From Cycas panzhihuaensis (taxonomy: Eukaryota; Cycadophyta), in assembly GCA_023213395.1 (NCBI GenBank), contig CM041465.1, forward strand, positions 242,861,741 through 242,925,740: a stretch of 64,000 bases of DNA. Reading direction: 5' to 3'. A program made the position numbers and the translations under genes. Shown in pieces: positions 23,641-36,596 of the stretch. Under the pieces are notes generated by a model. It did not search any database, was not told the origin of the DNA, and saw nothing but the letters and a program-made list of their open reading frames with translations. Positions within the stretch are counted from its first letter, which is position 1; every line of letters begins with the position of its first letter.

Positions 23641-24134
23641 TCCTCCCTAGGTAGCCTAACAGGTTGCTTAGCCACCTAGACTTCTGGATCATCCTTCCTT
23701 CTCCATTGTGATATCCTCGTACCTCCAAAAGTAGGTCACTAATAAGGTTAAACTATGGTGACCACTAGGTTTGATTCTTCACCCTATCTTCGTACCATCC
23801 ATGGCATGATGCTCTTGCATATTAATTCTCCACATGTATAAATATTTTGCTTATGTATGCTTATTGATTATACTCACAACCTTCACAACACTCATATTAC
23901 ACAAGGGTGAGGGGGCAATCCCCCCCATCCCCTCATTATTTTATAGTAGACTCTTGGGTGATGCATGGGAAACCCCCATGTTGCTCTGTCTCTTTCCTTA
24001 TCCATGAAATTTGCCATGACACTTTCCACTCCCCTTGGATGATGACATCTTTGTATTAGTAGATGATACTGATTCTTTTATGTTGACAACATTCACCATC
24101 GTTAGATGCTCTTAAGCAATGAGGCTCTACTACT
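23641..24134. other. 3' untranslated spacer of element B
   Basis: No coding signal. A CT microsatellite (about 23618-23634) sits at its left edge. The segment aligns with 61430-61835 in copy D, including the GAGGC-CTACT text leading into the polypurine tract. Confidence 0.45.
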
Positions 24135-24144
24135 AAGGGGGCAA
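24135..24144 (+). other. Polypurine tract of element B
   Basis: AAGGGGGCAA immediately precedes the LTR start TGTTTC at 24145. Copy D has CCAAGGGGGTAG before its LTR at 61847. Confidence 0.7.
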
Positions 24145-27100
24145 TGTTTCCCAACTACTGGGAATGGACATGGATAGCACTGCTTGGGTAGGCACATGTA
24201 TACATCTCTACCCCTTCTCTTCATTCATTTCATGATTTGGTGAGATGCTTCATGGTTACATTTTATGTGACATTGTTACGTACGTAGTTGTGATGCCTAG
24301 TTTACCTACTTATTTTGTGCTTGTGATTGTGATCCAGCCTATGATGACTCAAGACCATGGTCCTATGGCACCACACAACTCCTCATGACACCCTCCTAAC
24401 ACTATCTAGTACTTGTGGGCCCCCGTAGCCCACTCTTAGGTACTTGTGGGCCCTTGTAGCCCACCTTTTCCTCATTATTGGCATCATACATGATTTCTAA
24501 TATATCCTTTTGGCTTGATCATCCCTTTGTATGCTTTGACACCCCTCATTGGGGCCATTTGCGCACATTTTTACATGTTTGGGAGGCCCCACCGCTACCT
24601 GGAGGTCCTCTAAAACCCTTACCAGTCCAACATATCTTACCTTTGCACCCCGTGACTCATCTTTTAGGGCTCTCTTAAGCTCCCATTTTATTTTTATTTT
24701 ATTTATTTTTTCCTTGTATTTAGTTTGTATCGTGTCAATATTCATGGTACCGTGCTCAACTTTGTGATATGGTAAAGTTTACCATAGGGTGATAGTTTAT
24801 TGACTTCTGTAGCTTAACAATAGTCAATTTCATATTTATTATGAAATTGACATATGGCAGATCACTATTTCCTACCTAGAGTGAATCCTAATCACTTAAA
24901 AACCCTAATTGGGACATAAAAACCCAAATTCAAGTTTATTTTACCTCTCTTGGCTCTCAAATGAAAGGAAAAAATGCTTCTCATCTATATTTATGATCCT
25001 CCTCATTTTCTTCTTCAAAAATAGTAAAACCCTAATATGTAGGTTTAAATTAGACCTCTTTTAGTAGATTTTTCCTCCCTTGTACTCACCCTAGCAATGG
25101 CAGTAGGATTCCAAGGCTTTCAGTCTCTTCCTTACCTCCAAAGAGGCCCTTCTTCATGTAGCAACCAGGATCCCTAACTCTCCTTGTTTGATAATGAGGT
25201 AACACTTAGTTTACTTCACTTTTTTGGCTAGAAATAGGTCTACTTCTGGTATTTTTCTCCTTCAATAAGCGTGTTTATATAGCAATGCCATTTTCTATAG
25301 GTTTTAGCATATATTGCACTTCTTTTTGGTGGCCAAAGGAAGGCAAACCCTTCCTTTCTTTATTGGTTACACCTCTAAATCCCTTGGGTCCTCTTTAGTT
25401 ACAATTAAGTGGACTATAGGATACCTTAGAGAAGGAGAAGAGGAGCTAATGACTAGAGTTTTGATTCCAAAAGCCACATCCTCTAGGGCAACCCCCTACT
25501 TCTCAAAGTTTCCTACATCATATATGTTGCATGAGCTAAGAAATCCCCTTGGGTGAGGGTCTTTGCTGATTGTAGCATTTGCAACACTTACAATACTTGT
25601 AATCAACCTACATACATATTATCTAACAATAATCTCCATTATACACCTTACTTCTCATGGTGTTTACTTCCTCTTTGTATGTTTTATAGAAGTTGTAGCA
25701 TTATAACTTTTGCAACATTTGCAGTTTTTACAACTTTTGCAACTTCTTGCATCATTTAGTATTTCTTGTAAATTGTTTTATTTTTAGTTGCTTGAAGCTT
25801 TCAATCCCCACCTAACTTGCTCTTGTAATACTCAAGTACATAGAAGTTAGTCTATTTAAGGGAGTTAGCCATTCCAAGGCTACCCCTTTCTTACTTTTAA
25901 ACCCCCCTTATTTTCCTTAGAAATCTTTGGAAACATTTTTGTACACAAAGAAAACTATGGATTGTATTATTCCTCTCTTTTAAAATATTAAGCAAGCTTT
26001 AACTCCACCTTAGTAAGCATATACACAGACATCAACACATACATGTATATACATGCACTTTCTTATTGTTGAAAGGATTTGTTCATACAAGAAACACCAC
26101 TCTTCTTAAGCAAGCATAATTATGTTGTAAACCAAGAGGTATATTTGTCCTTTTACATTTATGTTTTCTTGAATCTTTCCTTTAAGTTTCCTATTCTTTC
26201 AAAATATACTTTAGGGAAGGTAAGGGAGCCCCACCTACAACTTCACCCACAACATCTACTGTGACTTGGAGCATGAGGCAATGGGTAAAAGAAAAGTGAA
26301 GAGGGGAAAGAGAGTCACTTCACCAACTAGTTTACTTCCAGCTGCACTCCTTCCAACTCTTCTCCCTCTTCTTTCTTCCTTGGTTCCTCCCCCTTATTCC
26401 CTAAAAAGAATGTAGTTATGTTTACATGTAGATTGCAATCATCTATTTGTACGCTTTCATTCACCAAAGGGAAATACAAAAGGGATAGATTCATACTTGC
26501 ATCTTCACCCTTTTCAAACACAAAGATCTTACTCTTCTCCTTCATTTGCATGAACAAAAGGGGTAGTTTGGACAAGTGTACTTGTTTCTTCCCCTAAGAA
26601 AGAAATCAAACAAACCAACCAAAAGACTTTTCTTTTCTCACTACACTCCCCTTTTTGCATTCTACATGCATGCACATGTATAAGGGTAGAATTAGGGAAG
26701 TGTAATTTGGTTGGGAATGCTATTCTTCCTTGCATTACTAGGAAAGATTACATAGATCATTTGTGCTCTTTCTCTCCCTTACACCCCCCTTTTTCCTTTA
26801 AGTTAATCTTCTATCAATAAAGGAAGAGAGAGAGAGGATAGGAAAAGGAGAGAGAGAGTGTTCTTATTGGGTTATAATCTTATCTAGCATTAATACTTTG
26901 GACTCTTACATCATCCCCATCTCATAACTGAGATAAAAGACTCTATTTAGAACCCATGATATAGTTGAGAAACCATTCCTTTTAGCTTAAACCCTAGAGG
27001 CATCCCCTTTAGGTGACCTTCAATAAAACTTTCCATTAGTCTTACTTTCTAGATTTGGTCTCTACATACCAAGTCCCTTCCTTACCTCTCAACCAATCAT

Positions 27101-27446
27101 TTCCTTTACTCGTTCCATAGGTCCTTATCTCATTAGCACCTACTATTTCTCCTTTCTCTTTTCCTTAGAAGAGGGTCTTGATCTTTTCTCTTCTTCCTTC
27201 CACTATTAGAATATGAGTGTCCTCTCCCAGGCTACTCAGTAAACCAAGGACATCATTATCTAACCTAGCTCTTAGAAGGTGCTTATCAAAAAGGAAGATG
27301 TTGTGCACTATTTATGGGTCTTCGAACCTATTTTTCGATACATGGACATCCTTTGTGGGTGATCTATCCCCTTCTTAAGAACCCCTTAAGCCCCTGATAT
27401 AGTGATAGTGTTAGCTTAAGTATCCTTGTCCTTAGTGACCCCCTAG
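24145..27446 (+). repeat. Second LTR of element B, shared with tandem copy B'
   Basis: It starts TGTTTCCC after the PPT and aligns with 4000-7260. Instead of ending in flanking target DNA it continues into internal element sequence. The last 13 bp of LTR plus the PBS are missing: a 40-bp gap relative to 7261-7300, bounded by CTAG at both ends. ATAAAA (24916) and AATAAA (26816) match those in the first LTR. Confidence 0.8.
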
Positions 27447-28704
27447 TAAGGGAATCATTTTGATTTCCTTTATGTTAGTATTGCCCTTCTCTTTTGACAT
27501 CTCTTTCTGATTCATTGGGAAACCCCCAACATCTTTACCTCACTTGTCCTCCACTCTTCCAAAGTTCTAGGAGGAACTTGAATGTGATGATTCTCTCATC
27601 ATCTATGAGGTCTCCCTCCTTCCTTAGAAGAATCCCCTTATTTTCCCCTTCCCTTATCTAATTTTGAATCAATCATGAAAGGATATTCTTTAGAATGGGC
27701 TTATCATGCCTATATTTTTAAAGCCCAACAATAACCCTCAACTTCCTTACAAGGTCCTACCCAAGAGTGCGATGACTCTATCTTTTATTTAGGTGATCAA
27801 GAGCACCTAACTCTCCATCATCTCTCTATGTATGATATCTGTGACAGGGCCATCCTCTGCTATCTCTTCTTTCTTGTATGCCCCTCACACTTTAGGGACC
27901 ACCCAAGGTATACTCACATCCCAAATTAGGTTGAGTATATCTCCTCCTAGTTTAATGACCATGCCTCAACTGATCATGGTTCATCCTTCTCTTACCTAAC
28001 CTAGGGGACTTTGTGTCCCCCTCCTTTAAGCCATGTGGGGCATATCCCTACGTATCATCAACCTCAATCTAGGGATCCTTCTCTTTACCTACCTCTGAGA
28101 TATACTTCCTAACCATGGAGGCATGGAAAGGGAAATGCCCTTCTTATTTATGGGGAGAACTCCCTCCACCCATATGGTGTCACATCTCCCATAGGTGGCC
28201 TATATGGGCAAAACCTTATTCCACACTCTTTTGTTCCATCTTTGTGTACCACCTCACATGCGATGCCTTCACAAGGAGGATTAACTCCTCCTCAAGGGTC
28301 CTTTCCTCAAGTCCCCTTTCAATAAAGGCCACATCCTTAAGGGGGAATGGGTCCTTCTTTCCCATTCACCTTGTTTCTAGACCCTTCTCATTTGGGAGTG
28401 GTTCCTTCCAATTAAGCAGGATAGAATCTATATCCTTCCTTTAGTTAAACTTCTTAAGGGGGATTTTGATATCCATTCCCACCTCCTCCTTCTTCTCTTA
28501 TTGACGCATCGGTTCCACCAAGGGTTTACCCCTTCGTTGACTATAGGTTGACTCCATTATCCATTGAGGCATTAAGGAGCAACTTGCCACCTCATCCTCC
28601 TGAGGTACCTATGTTTGATGGGACCTTGCCACAAGACCCAACCAAACATATCAAGTGTTTCCCTATGGCATATATCAATTTTTAGGATTATGACCATATT
28701 TTAA
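27447..28704 (+). pseudogene. gag: Truncated gag of tandem copy B'
   Basis: Aligns with 7301-8815 of element B, with one larger gap near 27835 (about 270 bp of the acidic N-terminal part absent). It reaches the first capsid block (FDGT--QDPTKH, about 28612-28690) and stops abruptly at 28704, where minus-strand RT sequence starts. Multiple stops. Confidence 0.75.
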
Positions 28705-29690
28705 TGAAGTTTGCCAAGAAATGATTGAGGAATCCTAACCTATCCAAAAATGACTTGATTTGGCAATGTGTTTTGGATGGAGGCATGTCAAGGATAACCT
28801 TGACCTTGTTAGGGTTAATTTAGATCCCTTGTTTAGAAATAAGGATGCCTAGGAGCTTGCCAGTAATTATGGTAAATACATATTTAAGCAAGTTTAGACT
28901 AATATGGTATTTATGACATCGCATAAAGATGGCACACAAATCCTTTGGGTGGCATGAAAATCCTTAGGGTGGTGGGATCTCTTGCAAGAGAGACCCATCA
29001 TGTTGTCCATGAAGACCTCAAGAGTTTTATTTATAAGGTTATGGAAGATAAATTATATCGCCCATTGATAGGTGGCACTTACATTCTTTAGCCTAAAGGG
29101 CATGGCCTTGTAGGTGAACATGCCCCATGGAGTGGTGAAGGCCATTTTGTGATAGTCTTTAGGAGATGTTTATATTTAGTTATATCTAGAGAAGCCATCC
29201 ATTAAGAACATGACTTCAAAACTAATAGTGCGATCAATGATTTGATCGATAAAGGATAAAGAAAAGTTATCATTAGGGCATATGTTGTTTATATATCAAA
29301 AGTTAACATAAATCTAAATCATTCCATTCTTTTTGGCAATGGGAACGATGTTGAAAACCCATTTGGGATAATCAATGGAAGTGATTAGACCTACTTCTAG
29401 GAGCTTTTCTACTTCCATCTTAACCATAATAGATAATTTAGGATGAATAGGGCATTGCTTTTGTCATACGAGGTGAGCACCTAGAATGGGTATAAGATTG
29501 TGGGGTCTATTCCCTTCATGTATGAGTAGTCCCTTGCAAAGATGTCACAGAACTCCTAGAAAAGGAGGGTGTATTCCTCCATTTCCTTAGGTAAACATTC
29601 TACTCTGACCTTTATGACTTTACCAGGGGCAAGGATGATGTCCTTGGTTTCCCCCATGATCATGGCATTCCCTTCTTTAAAATGAAGAGG
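28705..29690 (-). pseudogene. RT fragment of minus-strand Tat-like element F
   Basis: The reversed sequence matches B 11360-12290. It includes SNIVPIAKKNG (about 29335-29370), FTTPWGMFTYKAMPF (about 29095-29160) and the catalytic motif FMDN at 29002-29013, where the last Asp of FMDD is Asn. RNase H and most of integrase are absent: the sequence stops at 28705, opposite B' gag. Stops and frame changes are present. Confidence 0.78.
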
Positions 29691-30425
29691 GGCTTGGTTA
29701 ATAGGAGGAGATGAGGAAGAACTAGGTTGTTCTGGGTTGGTTAGGGATGACCCAAGGGCTAGGATTTTCTAATAACCAAGTCTATGATGACTTAAGGGGA
29801 GATTAAGCAAGGAGCCCACTAGATGCTCTAGTAAGGCCTCATCGTTTTTGAAGTAATCTACCCCGTGGATAGTTTTTCTTAGAGGGGATGAGGAATGAGA
29901 AGCTGGAGGAGTGATGGGCCCATAATGATCAACCCACCACTCAACATAATCAAAAGACTCTTCAAAAGAGTCAAAGAGCATTCTCCTATTAGTGGAACAA
30001 GAGGCTCTCTATCCCCATCATCTAAGGAGGATGACAAGGTGTGAGGAGTAGATGATAAAAGATCTCAGGGATTCACGCACAAGATAGGAGTGACCATATA
30101 CAACACAGAAAGAGTACTAGTCTCCTCTATGGAGATTCTAGGTTGAGACTCAGAACTAGATAGATGACAAAGCACGTGATCCCTATGAGTGTTCAGAAGG
30201 GACATAGGATGAGGAGGATCCTCATCCTCATCATCGGACTCATAGTCACTCAGAACGATGAGGTACCCATAACTTCCTACACTAGTAGGGGCAAAGCAGA
30301 TACATTTAGAAGAGGAAGGGTAGGCCCCTTCCTTAGGTGTAGAGGTGCTAGGGATATCAATCGTATAAGTGGAAGTATAGGTAGATGGGACCTTACTACC
30401 CTTCACTAGGTTGTGAACCACCTGA
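29691..30425 (-). pseudogene. Protease-RT linker of element F
   Basis: Long open stretches at 29769-29981 (FDYVEWWVDHYGPI, IHGVDYFKNDEALL) and 30065-30421 (GVGSYGYL followed by an acidic DDEDED run). It is the same set of blocks as in B and D, with fewer stops. Function unknown. Confidence 0.6.
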
Positions 30426-31135
30426 CGAGACTAATTCAATGGTTTAGTAGGAGGAGGCTCCTAGGAAACAACTTTCATTTATCCTTCATAGATAAATTTT
30501 AGCTACCCCCAATGATATATAGACACAACTCTTATCTAATTAATCCATGGGTGTCCCAACAAGAGATTGTAGTCCACATCCACATCAAGGACTATTATAT
30601 CTATGAGGATAGTTTATCCTCAAGGGTGAGGGGAATGGAGACTGATCCCAAAGGCATCTTTTTATTACCATAATAGCCTTGGAAATGCCATGGAACTGGC
30701 TCAAGATCCACTATGCCTAACTCTTGCATGATGCGTAATGGCATACCATTAACATAAGAACCATTATCTATAATAGTCCTTCTAAGGGCACACTTAGGAG
30801 TATCTATAGAAATGGTGAAAGGGTAATTCCACTGATATTTCCTTTCACTAGCTAGGGGGAGGTCTTTAAGGTTGAAGGTATTGATGGGATCCTGTCTTGG
30901 GGTAGCACTCAAAGCATGGATAGGTGCATCCACTAGACCTAAAGCCTCCAAGAGAAGAGCATGTTACTCAATACAACTTTGCAAGACATCCATCACGGAT
31001 ATCCTATCAGCCATAGTGTGGAGTTTGTCTATGATTAAGAAGGACTTCCCTTTCTTGGTTGTTTGGAGAAGTTCCCTTCAAAACTTATAGTGACTTGGGT
31101 GGACAAGAATGGTCTTGGGGAGTGGAGAAATTTTA
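30426..31135 (-). pseudogene. Protease and gag-protease linker of element F
   Basis: The protease segment (30601-30951) has the active-site block RRTIIDNGSYVNGM and PLTLEDK. The upstream linker has YDF/FRR-like and MDVL-S blocks as in B 9898-10160. The second conserved block (NLLLG-PW) reads around 30540-30590 with stops. The catalytic Asp is kept. Confidence 0.7.
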
Positions 31136-33540
31136 GAAGGTAGGTTATTCATGGAAAAATCTGGCTGAGAGGAGAAGGAGGCCCTTATGGCCTCTTTGGC
31201 TACTTAAGACCTAGTGAGGGCATATAAAGAGTTGGTCTCAAGCATCTGAATAACTCTCTTTCCCTTGTTACAAGATCGAGAGGGTGAAGAGGTTTGATGG
31301 TAGGAACCAAGAGGAGAGAAAGAACTTCTTACCCCTTTCCCTTTTGCTTTCATGGAATATGGGTTAGGAGATCACCCCCTATTCCAGTTCCCCCTATTCT
31401 AGGTGTGTTGGTCCTATTCTTCATGTTTAGGGAAGGGATCCCTATAGACGGGTTAGTCTAAGTTGGGCTTAGATTCCTATCTAGGAGAGGAGTCACGAGG
31501 TAGGTTGAGTTCTAGATGTTGTACCTAACATTGCAAGTCCTCATGGAAGCACTCACCATGAACGAAACACCACTTCTTATCCGAGGAAGGTTTAGACTTC
31601 CTAGTTCGAGAGGAATGGGTGTTTCCATTTTTGGGGGATGTGACTTGAGAGGCCTGGTGGATAGGCCTATAGGAGTTTGAAGGAGAAGAAGGAGTTTGGA
31701 GTTTAAGCTCCTTCATTATATGTTTGAAGTAATATATAATAGAGGTCAAAGGATCAAGGATCTTCTTCATTGAATGGGTAGAGGACTTTTGGGGTTGTTG
31801 GGATCTTAGGTCATGTGATGGAGGTGGTGCCTCTTATCATTGTGGTAGTTTAAGAGGTTTCTTGAGACATGATTAGATATCAATAGCCTCGAGTGTTAAT
31901 CATTTAGCTATAGTAGAGTCACAGATTATTGGTCCCAATTTAAGGACTTCAATGTGGACCTTAAGGTAGAGGGCATTCACGAAGATATCCCTCTTCAACT
32001 CCTCAGGCAATACGACCTTCATAAAGTGAAGAAGGTCATGAATCTGTCTCACAAAGTTATAGTTCATTTCCTTATGAGCTTGTTTATGCGAAAGTAGAGC
32101 TTTCATTCCACCCTCAAAAGGATCAGCTACATCAAAGTAGTTGACAAATTAATCTATAAGTTATTGGAATGAATGGATAGAGTGGGTAAGGAGGTGGTAA
32201 AACCATTTAAGGGCATCTCCCCACAAAGAACATGGAAAGAACTTTATCAAAATATGGTCATAGGCCCAATAATCAATACATGCCATAGAGAACCTCTTAG
32301 CATACTCTGTTGGATCCTACAATGAGGTCCCAGTGAATTTAGGCATCTCAGGGGAATAAGGTAACAAGTTGGTCCTTAGCACATCAATAGATAAAGGGGT
32401 TGACCTATAGTCAACAAAGGGGTGAACCCTTGGTTGAGTTGATCATTCAATGAGAGAAGGAGGAGGAGTTAGGTATGGATATCTAAACCCCCCTTGAGAG
32501 GTTTAACTATAAGAGGGATATGGATTCCCCCATGCTTCATTGGAAGGAACCACTCCCATCTAAGAGGGAGCTAGAAAGGAGGTGAATGGATAGGAGGGGT
32601 CCACTCCCCCTTAAGGATACACCCCTTGTTGAGAGGGGAATTGGGGAAAGGAACCTTAAGGAGGGGAAAGCCTTCCTTATAAAGGCACCATGCATGAGGT
32701 TGCACACGAAGATGAAAGAGATAGGTGTGGAATGGGATTTTGCACATATAGGCCACCCATGGGGGGTGCGACACCATATGGATGGAGTGAGTCTGCCCTA
32801 TAAATAGGAAGGGGATTTCCCTTTCCATGTCCACATGGCTAGGATGTGTATCATAGGGGTAGGTAGAGGGAAGGATCCCTGGATTGAGATTGAGAGTGCA
32901 TGAGGATAGGTACCACATGGCCTAAAGAAGGGGGACATGAGGGTCCTTTAGGTTGGGTAATAAAGGGATGAACCATGGTTGGTTGGGGCATGGTCGCTTG
33001 ACTAGTAGGAGGTATGTTAAACCTAATTTGAGAGGTGAGTATACCTTGGATAGTTCCTAAGGTATGAGGGATGCATATAAAGAAAAAGGAACAATGGGGG
33101 ATGGCCCTACATGGACATTAATGTAGATTGGAAGGAACAAGGAGGTGTAGATGAAGAAGAAGAATGCACTATGCTATGCAGGATGCTTTCTAACCACTTT
33201 GGAGGTAGTTAGATGCTTGTAATCTAGAAGCATTATTGCAACACTTCAATAACATCCACGTGATAGGTTCCTACTTGTCCATATGAGGTGGAAGGATCCT
33301 CATGTGAAGTAGACCCCAAATATCGATCCTCATCGGTATTCTCACTGAGGTGGTCAAACCCCATGGAAGATGACACACCCACATCGTGCATGGGGAGATG
33401 ATGAAAATTTGAGTGTTCTTGGTCACCTGGATAAAATATGGGGTCATTACCCTCTTGGGTAGGACCTTGAAATGAAGTTGAGGTTTGTTATTGGGTGAGG
33501 GGTAAGAGAAGATTTGGTGCATATAGAAACCAAATTTGAA
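31136..33540 (-). pseudogene. gag: gag of element F
   Basis: The capsid core is at 31900-32350 (minus): EMNYNFVRQIHDLLHF, LPEELKRDIFVNALYLKVHIEV. The zinc-knuckle-like motif CFVHGECFHEDLQC (about 31525-31575) is intact here and shows the C-X2-H-X4-H-X4-C spacing clearly. The N-terminal acidic part (about 33200-33500) includes DPIFYPGDQEHSNFHHL and EDPSTSYGQV. Stops interrupt several places, including the QQ/QL position in the core (about 32140-32160). Confidence 0.75.
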
Positions 33541-36199
33541 AGATAAGATTATTAGGGAATTGTACTTGAGGCTACCTAAAGGGTGTACCTTTAGGGTTTG
33601 AGATGAATGTAAGGTTTGTTCAACTATGCTAAGGGTTTAGATTGTGTCCTTTATTCCAACTATGAGATGAAGTGGTAAAAAACCAAGATATTGGCCTTGA
33701 AAAGGAATGCAAACAAATAACAAGACTCTCTCCTAATCTCACTCTCTTTTCCTTTATTTGAAGAAGGATGATTTAAGGGAGGGGGGTAAAGGAGAGAGGG
33801 GACATAAATAATTTATGCAAGCTTTTCTTTTAATATAAAAAAGAAGCTTTTTTTTGTTGGTTCATCCTTTTCTTCATTAAAAGAAAATATACCTATGTAC
33901 ACCACATTCTTATACCCATGCAAAGGAGGGAGGAAAGCAAGGTCTTTGTTATTTACACATAGGAGGGGGAAAACAAAAGATAAGAATGCAAGCATATGTG
34001 TATTCCTCTTATATTCCCTTCTTATAAGTGCAAACAGGCAAATGGAAGGCTACAACCCACATGCAATCATAAGTAAATCTCTTTTAGGAAAAGGGGGGAG
34101 ACAAAAGAGGAGAGAGAGAATTATAAGGGGTGTACCAAAAGGTATGTCGGTTAGTGTGGTGCCACACCCTTCTTCTTGCATTTTCCCTCATTTGTAGCTC
34201 TACATTCTAAGTCATGATAGTTATTGTAGACAAAGCCATGAGAGGGGCTCCCTTACCTTTCCTAAAGTATTTATGAAATAAGAAATCTAAGAAGATAAGT
34301 CAAAGAAAAATAAATACCAAAAGGAGAGATGCACCTCTTTATTGTGATACAATCCTACTTGCTTAGGAGGAGCCTTATCTTTCGTACAAATAAAACCCTT
34401 CAGCAATAAACAAGTACATGCATACACACACACACACATAATGGCATGTGTGTGTGACTTATCAAAGTGGAGATGAAGTTCACTTTATATCCTAAAAGAA
34501 AGAAATGAAACAATATGCATTTTTTCCTTCATACATGATAATGTCTCATAAAAGGTCTTTGGGAGAAAAGGGGGGATTTGAGGGTGAAGAAGAAGAAGGT
34601 AGCTTTAGAATGGCTAGCTCCCATAAGTGGGTCACCTCCCATATGCTCGGGTACTAAATAAATAGATTAGATGGAAATCAAGAGCTTCAAGCAACGTGGA
34701 ATAAAAAAACTTGCAAGAAAGAGTAAATGTTGTAAAAGTTACAAATGTTGCGAAGTTTGCAAAACATGAAAAAATATGTAAATATTATGAAAGAAAGGGG
34801 CAAATCATGGAGGTTGTTGATAAACAATATACATATAAGCTGAATGCAAATGTTGCAAGTGTTACAATCATGAAAGAGACTTGCACCCAACGGCATACCC
34901 TAGCTTATGGAGCAGATATAATGTAGGATACCTTAAGAAGTAGGGGGCTGCCCTTGAGGATATGGAATTAGAAGTCAAAGCTCCAGCCATTTGCTCCTCT
35001 TTCCCTTCTCACAAATGCCCCAAACTTGTCCAACTGCTAGCTAATAGGAACCCAAGGGTTTAAGGATAAGAACCAAGGAAGGGAGGAAGGTTTTGCCTCC
35101 ATTTGGCTATCAAAAGTGGAGTAAAAGTATATGCCAAAGCATGTAATAAGAGATGAAGCTAATGACATGAACTTATTGAGGGAAGATTAATAGAAAAGGA
35201 CCTAATCTTAGCCATAAAAATTAGACAAACCAAGTGTTACCTCATAAACAAAGCATGACGATCTAAAAACCCTACTTCTAGGGTGGAGAAGGCCCCTTTT
35301 GAGGAGAGAAAGGACCTTGAAGCTTTGAGATCTCCCTGTTGCTACTTGGATGAGCCTAAGGAGAGGAGAATCTTGTTGAGAAAGACCTAGTTTAGACCTG
35401 TGAAGTAGGGTTTTTACCCTTATAGAACCTAGAGCATGAGAAGGAGAGTGAGAGTAGGTGAAGAGAGATATATTTTATTTGTGAGAGAGTCAAAATGAAT
35501 TCAAAATTGGGTTTTTATGTTCCAATTAGGTTTTCAGATCAATTAGGGTTTGGTCTAGGTAAGAAAAGGCCTTCTTCCATATGTCAGTTTTAGAATAAAT
35601 GCAAATCTAGTTATTATTTAGCCATAATAGTTTATGGATAGTCGCCTCGTGGCAAACTTCATGGTACCATGATTATTGATGCAATACTATGAATATACCT
35701 AAGAAATCCCCAAAAAGATCAATCATGAGGTGTAAGAATATGGTTTACTAGACTAGTAAGGGTCTTAAGGGACTCTAGGCAGTGGTGGGGGCCTCCCAAA
35801 TATGTAAAAAGGTGGAGAAATAAGCCTTAATAAGGATGCAAGAATGTACAAATACATACACAAGCCAAAAGAATACCTTAGAGACCATTTGAGAGGCCAA
35901 AGGCAAGTCAAAGTGGGCTGTAGGGGCCTGCAAGTACCTGAGAATGCTAGGGAGGTATCTCTTAGAGGTTTGTAGTGCCATAAGACCATGGTCCTGAGTG
36001 GTCATAGGCTAGATAACAGTCACAGGTATAAAGTAGGCAAGCAAACCAGACATCAAAATATCCTATGCAATGATGTCACACCAATAGAACCATAAAGCAT
36101 CTTGCCACACTATAAAGTGAAGAGGGTGAGGGGTAGGGATGTATACCTATACTTACCTAAGAGGTGTTGTCCATGTCCATTCCCAATAGCTAGGAAACA
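33541..36199 (-). repeat. 5' LTR of element F, 3' end deleted
   Basis: On the minus strand it begins TGTTTCCTAGC at 36199 and aligns with LTR B. About 700 bp covering the LTR end, the PBS and the start of the internal region are missing, so gag sequence follows directly. A half palindrome (AAACTTCATGGTACCATG) is at 35654-35671. An AC microsatellite (34424-34438) and a cluster of TGTTGTAAAAGTTACAAATGTTGC-type repeats (about 34725-34790) match features of the other LTRs. Confidence 0.78.
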
Positions 36200-36219
36200 C
36201 CTGATTAACCTCATCCTTG

Positions 36220-36582
36220 TGTTGGGATAATGCCTAATTAGCTAATGTAAGTGTGCACCCAGGGCCTTTCAATACTACCTTAGGCCTCCCTAGGTCACCT
36301 CGGGCCACTTAGCATTGTCAAGTAGCCACTAGCAACTGTCAAAGAGCCAACATAGTCACCACAGGTAACTATTCATTTAATTATTTAATATTTTAATATT
36401 TTTTAAAATTTTAAACATTTGCCAGGTTGAGGTGCTTGCCACCTCCCTAAATTGATCTATTTATAGGTGGGGAATACCTCGGTATTTTTTAATAGTTCCA
36501 ACTTATACTTTGGAAATTATTTACACTTCTAAAGGATGTATATTCACTTGTAATGCTCTTGCTCTACACCTTGAACCTAACA
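36220..36582 (+). repeat. 363-bp LTR of an unidentified retroelement
   Basis: It begins TGTTGGGATAATG and ends CCTAACA (TGTT...AACA inverted ends), and is followed two bases later by a primer site. It contains ATTTATAGGTGGGGAATACC (TATA-like, about 36467). No second copy of this LTR is seen in the window. Twenty bp separate it from the LTR of F. Confidence 0.6.
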
Positions 36583-36584
36583 TT

Positions 36585-36596
36585 TGGTATCAAAGC
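36585..36596 (+). other. Primer binding site after the 363-bp LTR
   Basis: TGGTATCAAAGC, initiator-tRNA-Met type, identical to the copia site at 20000-20012. It follows the LTR end by two bases, the normal spacing. Confidence 0.65.
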
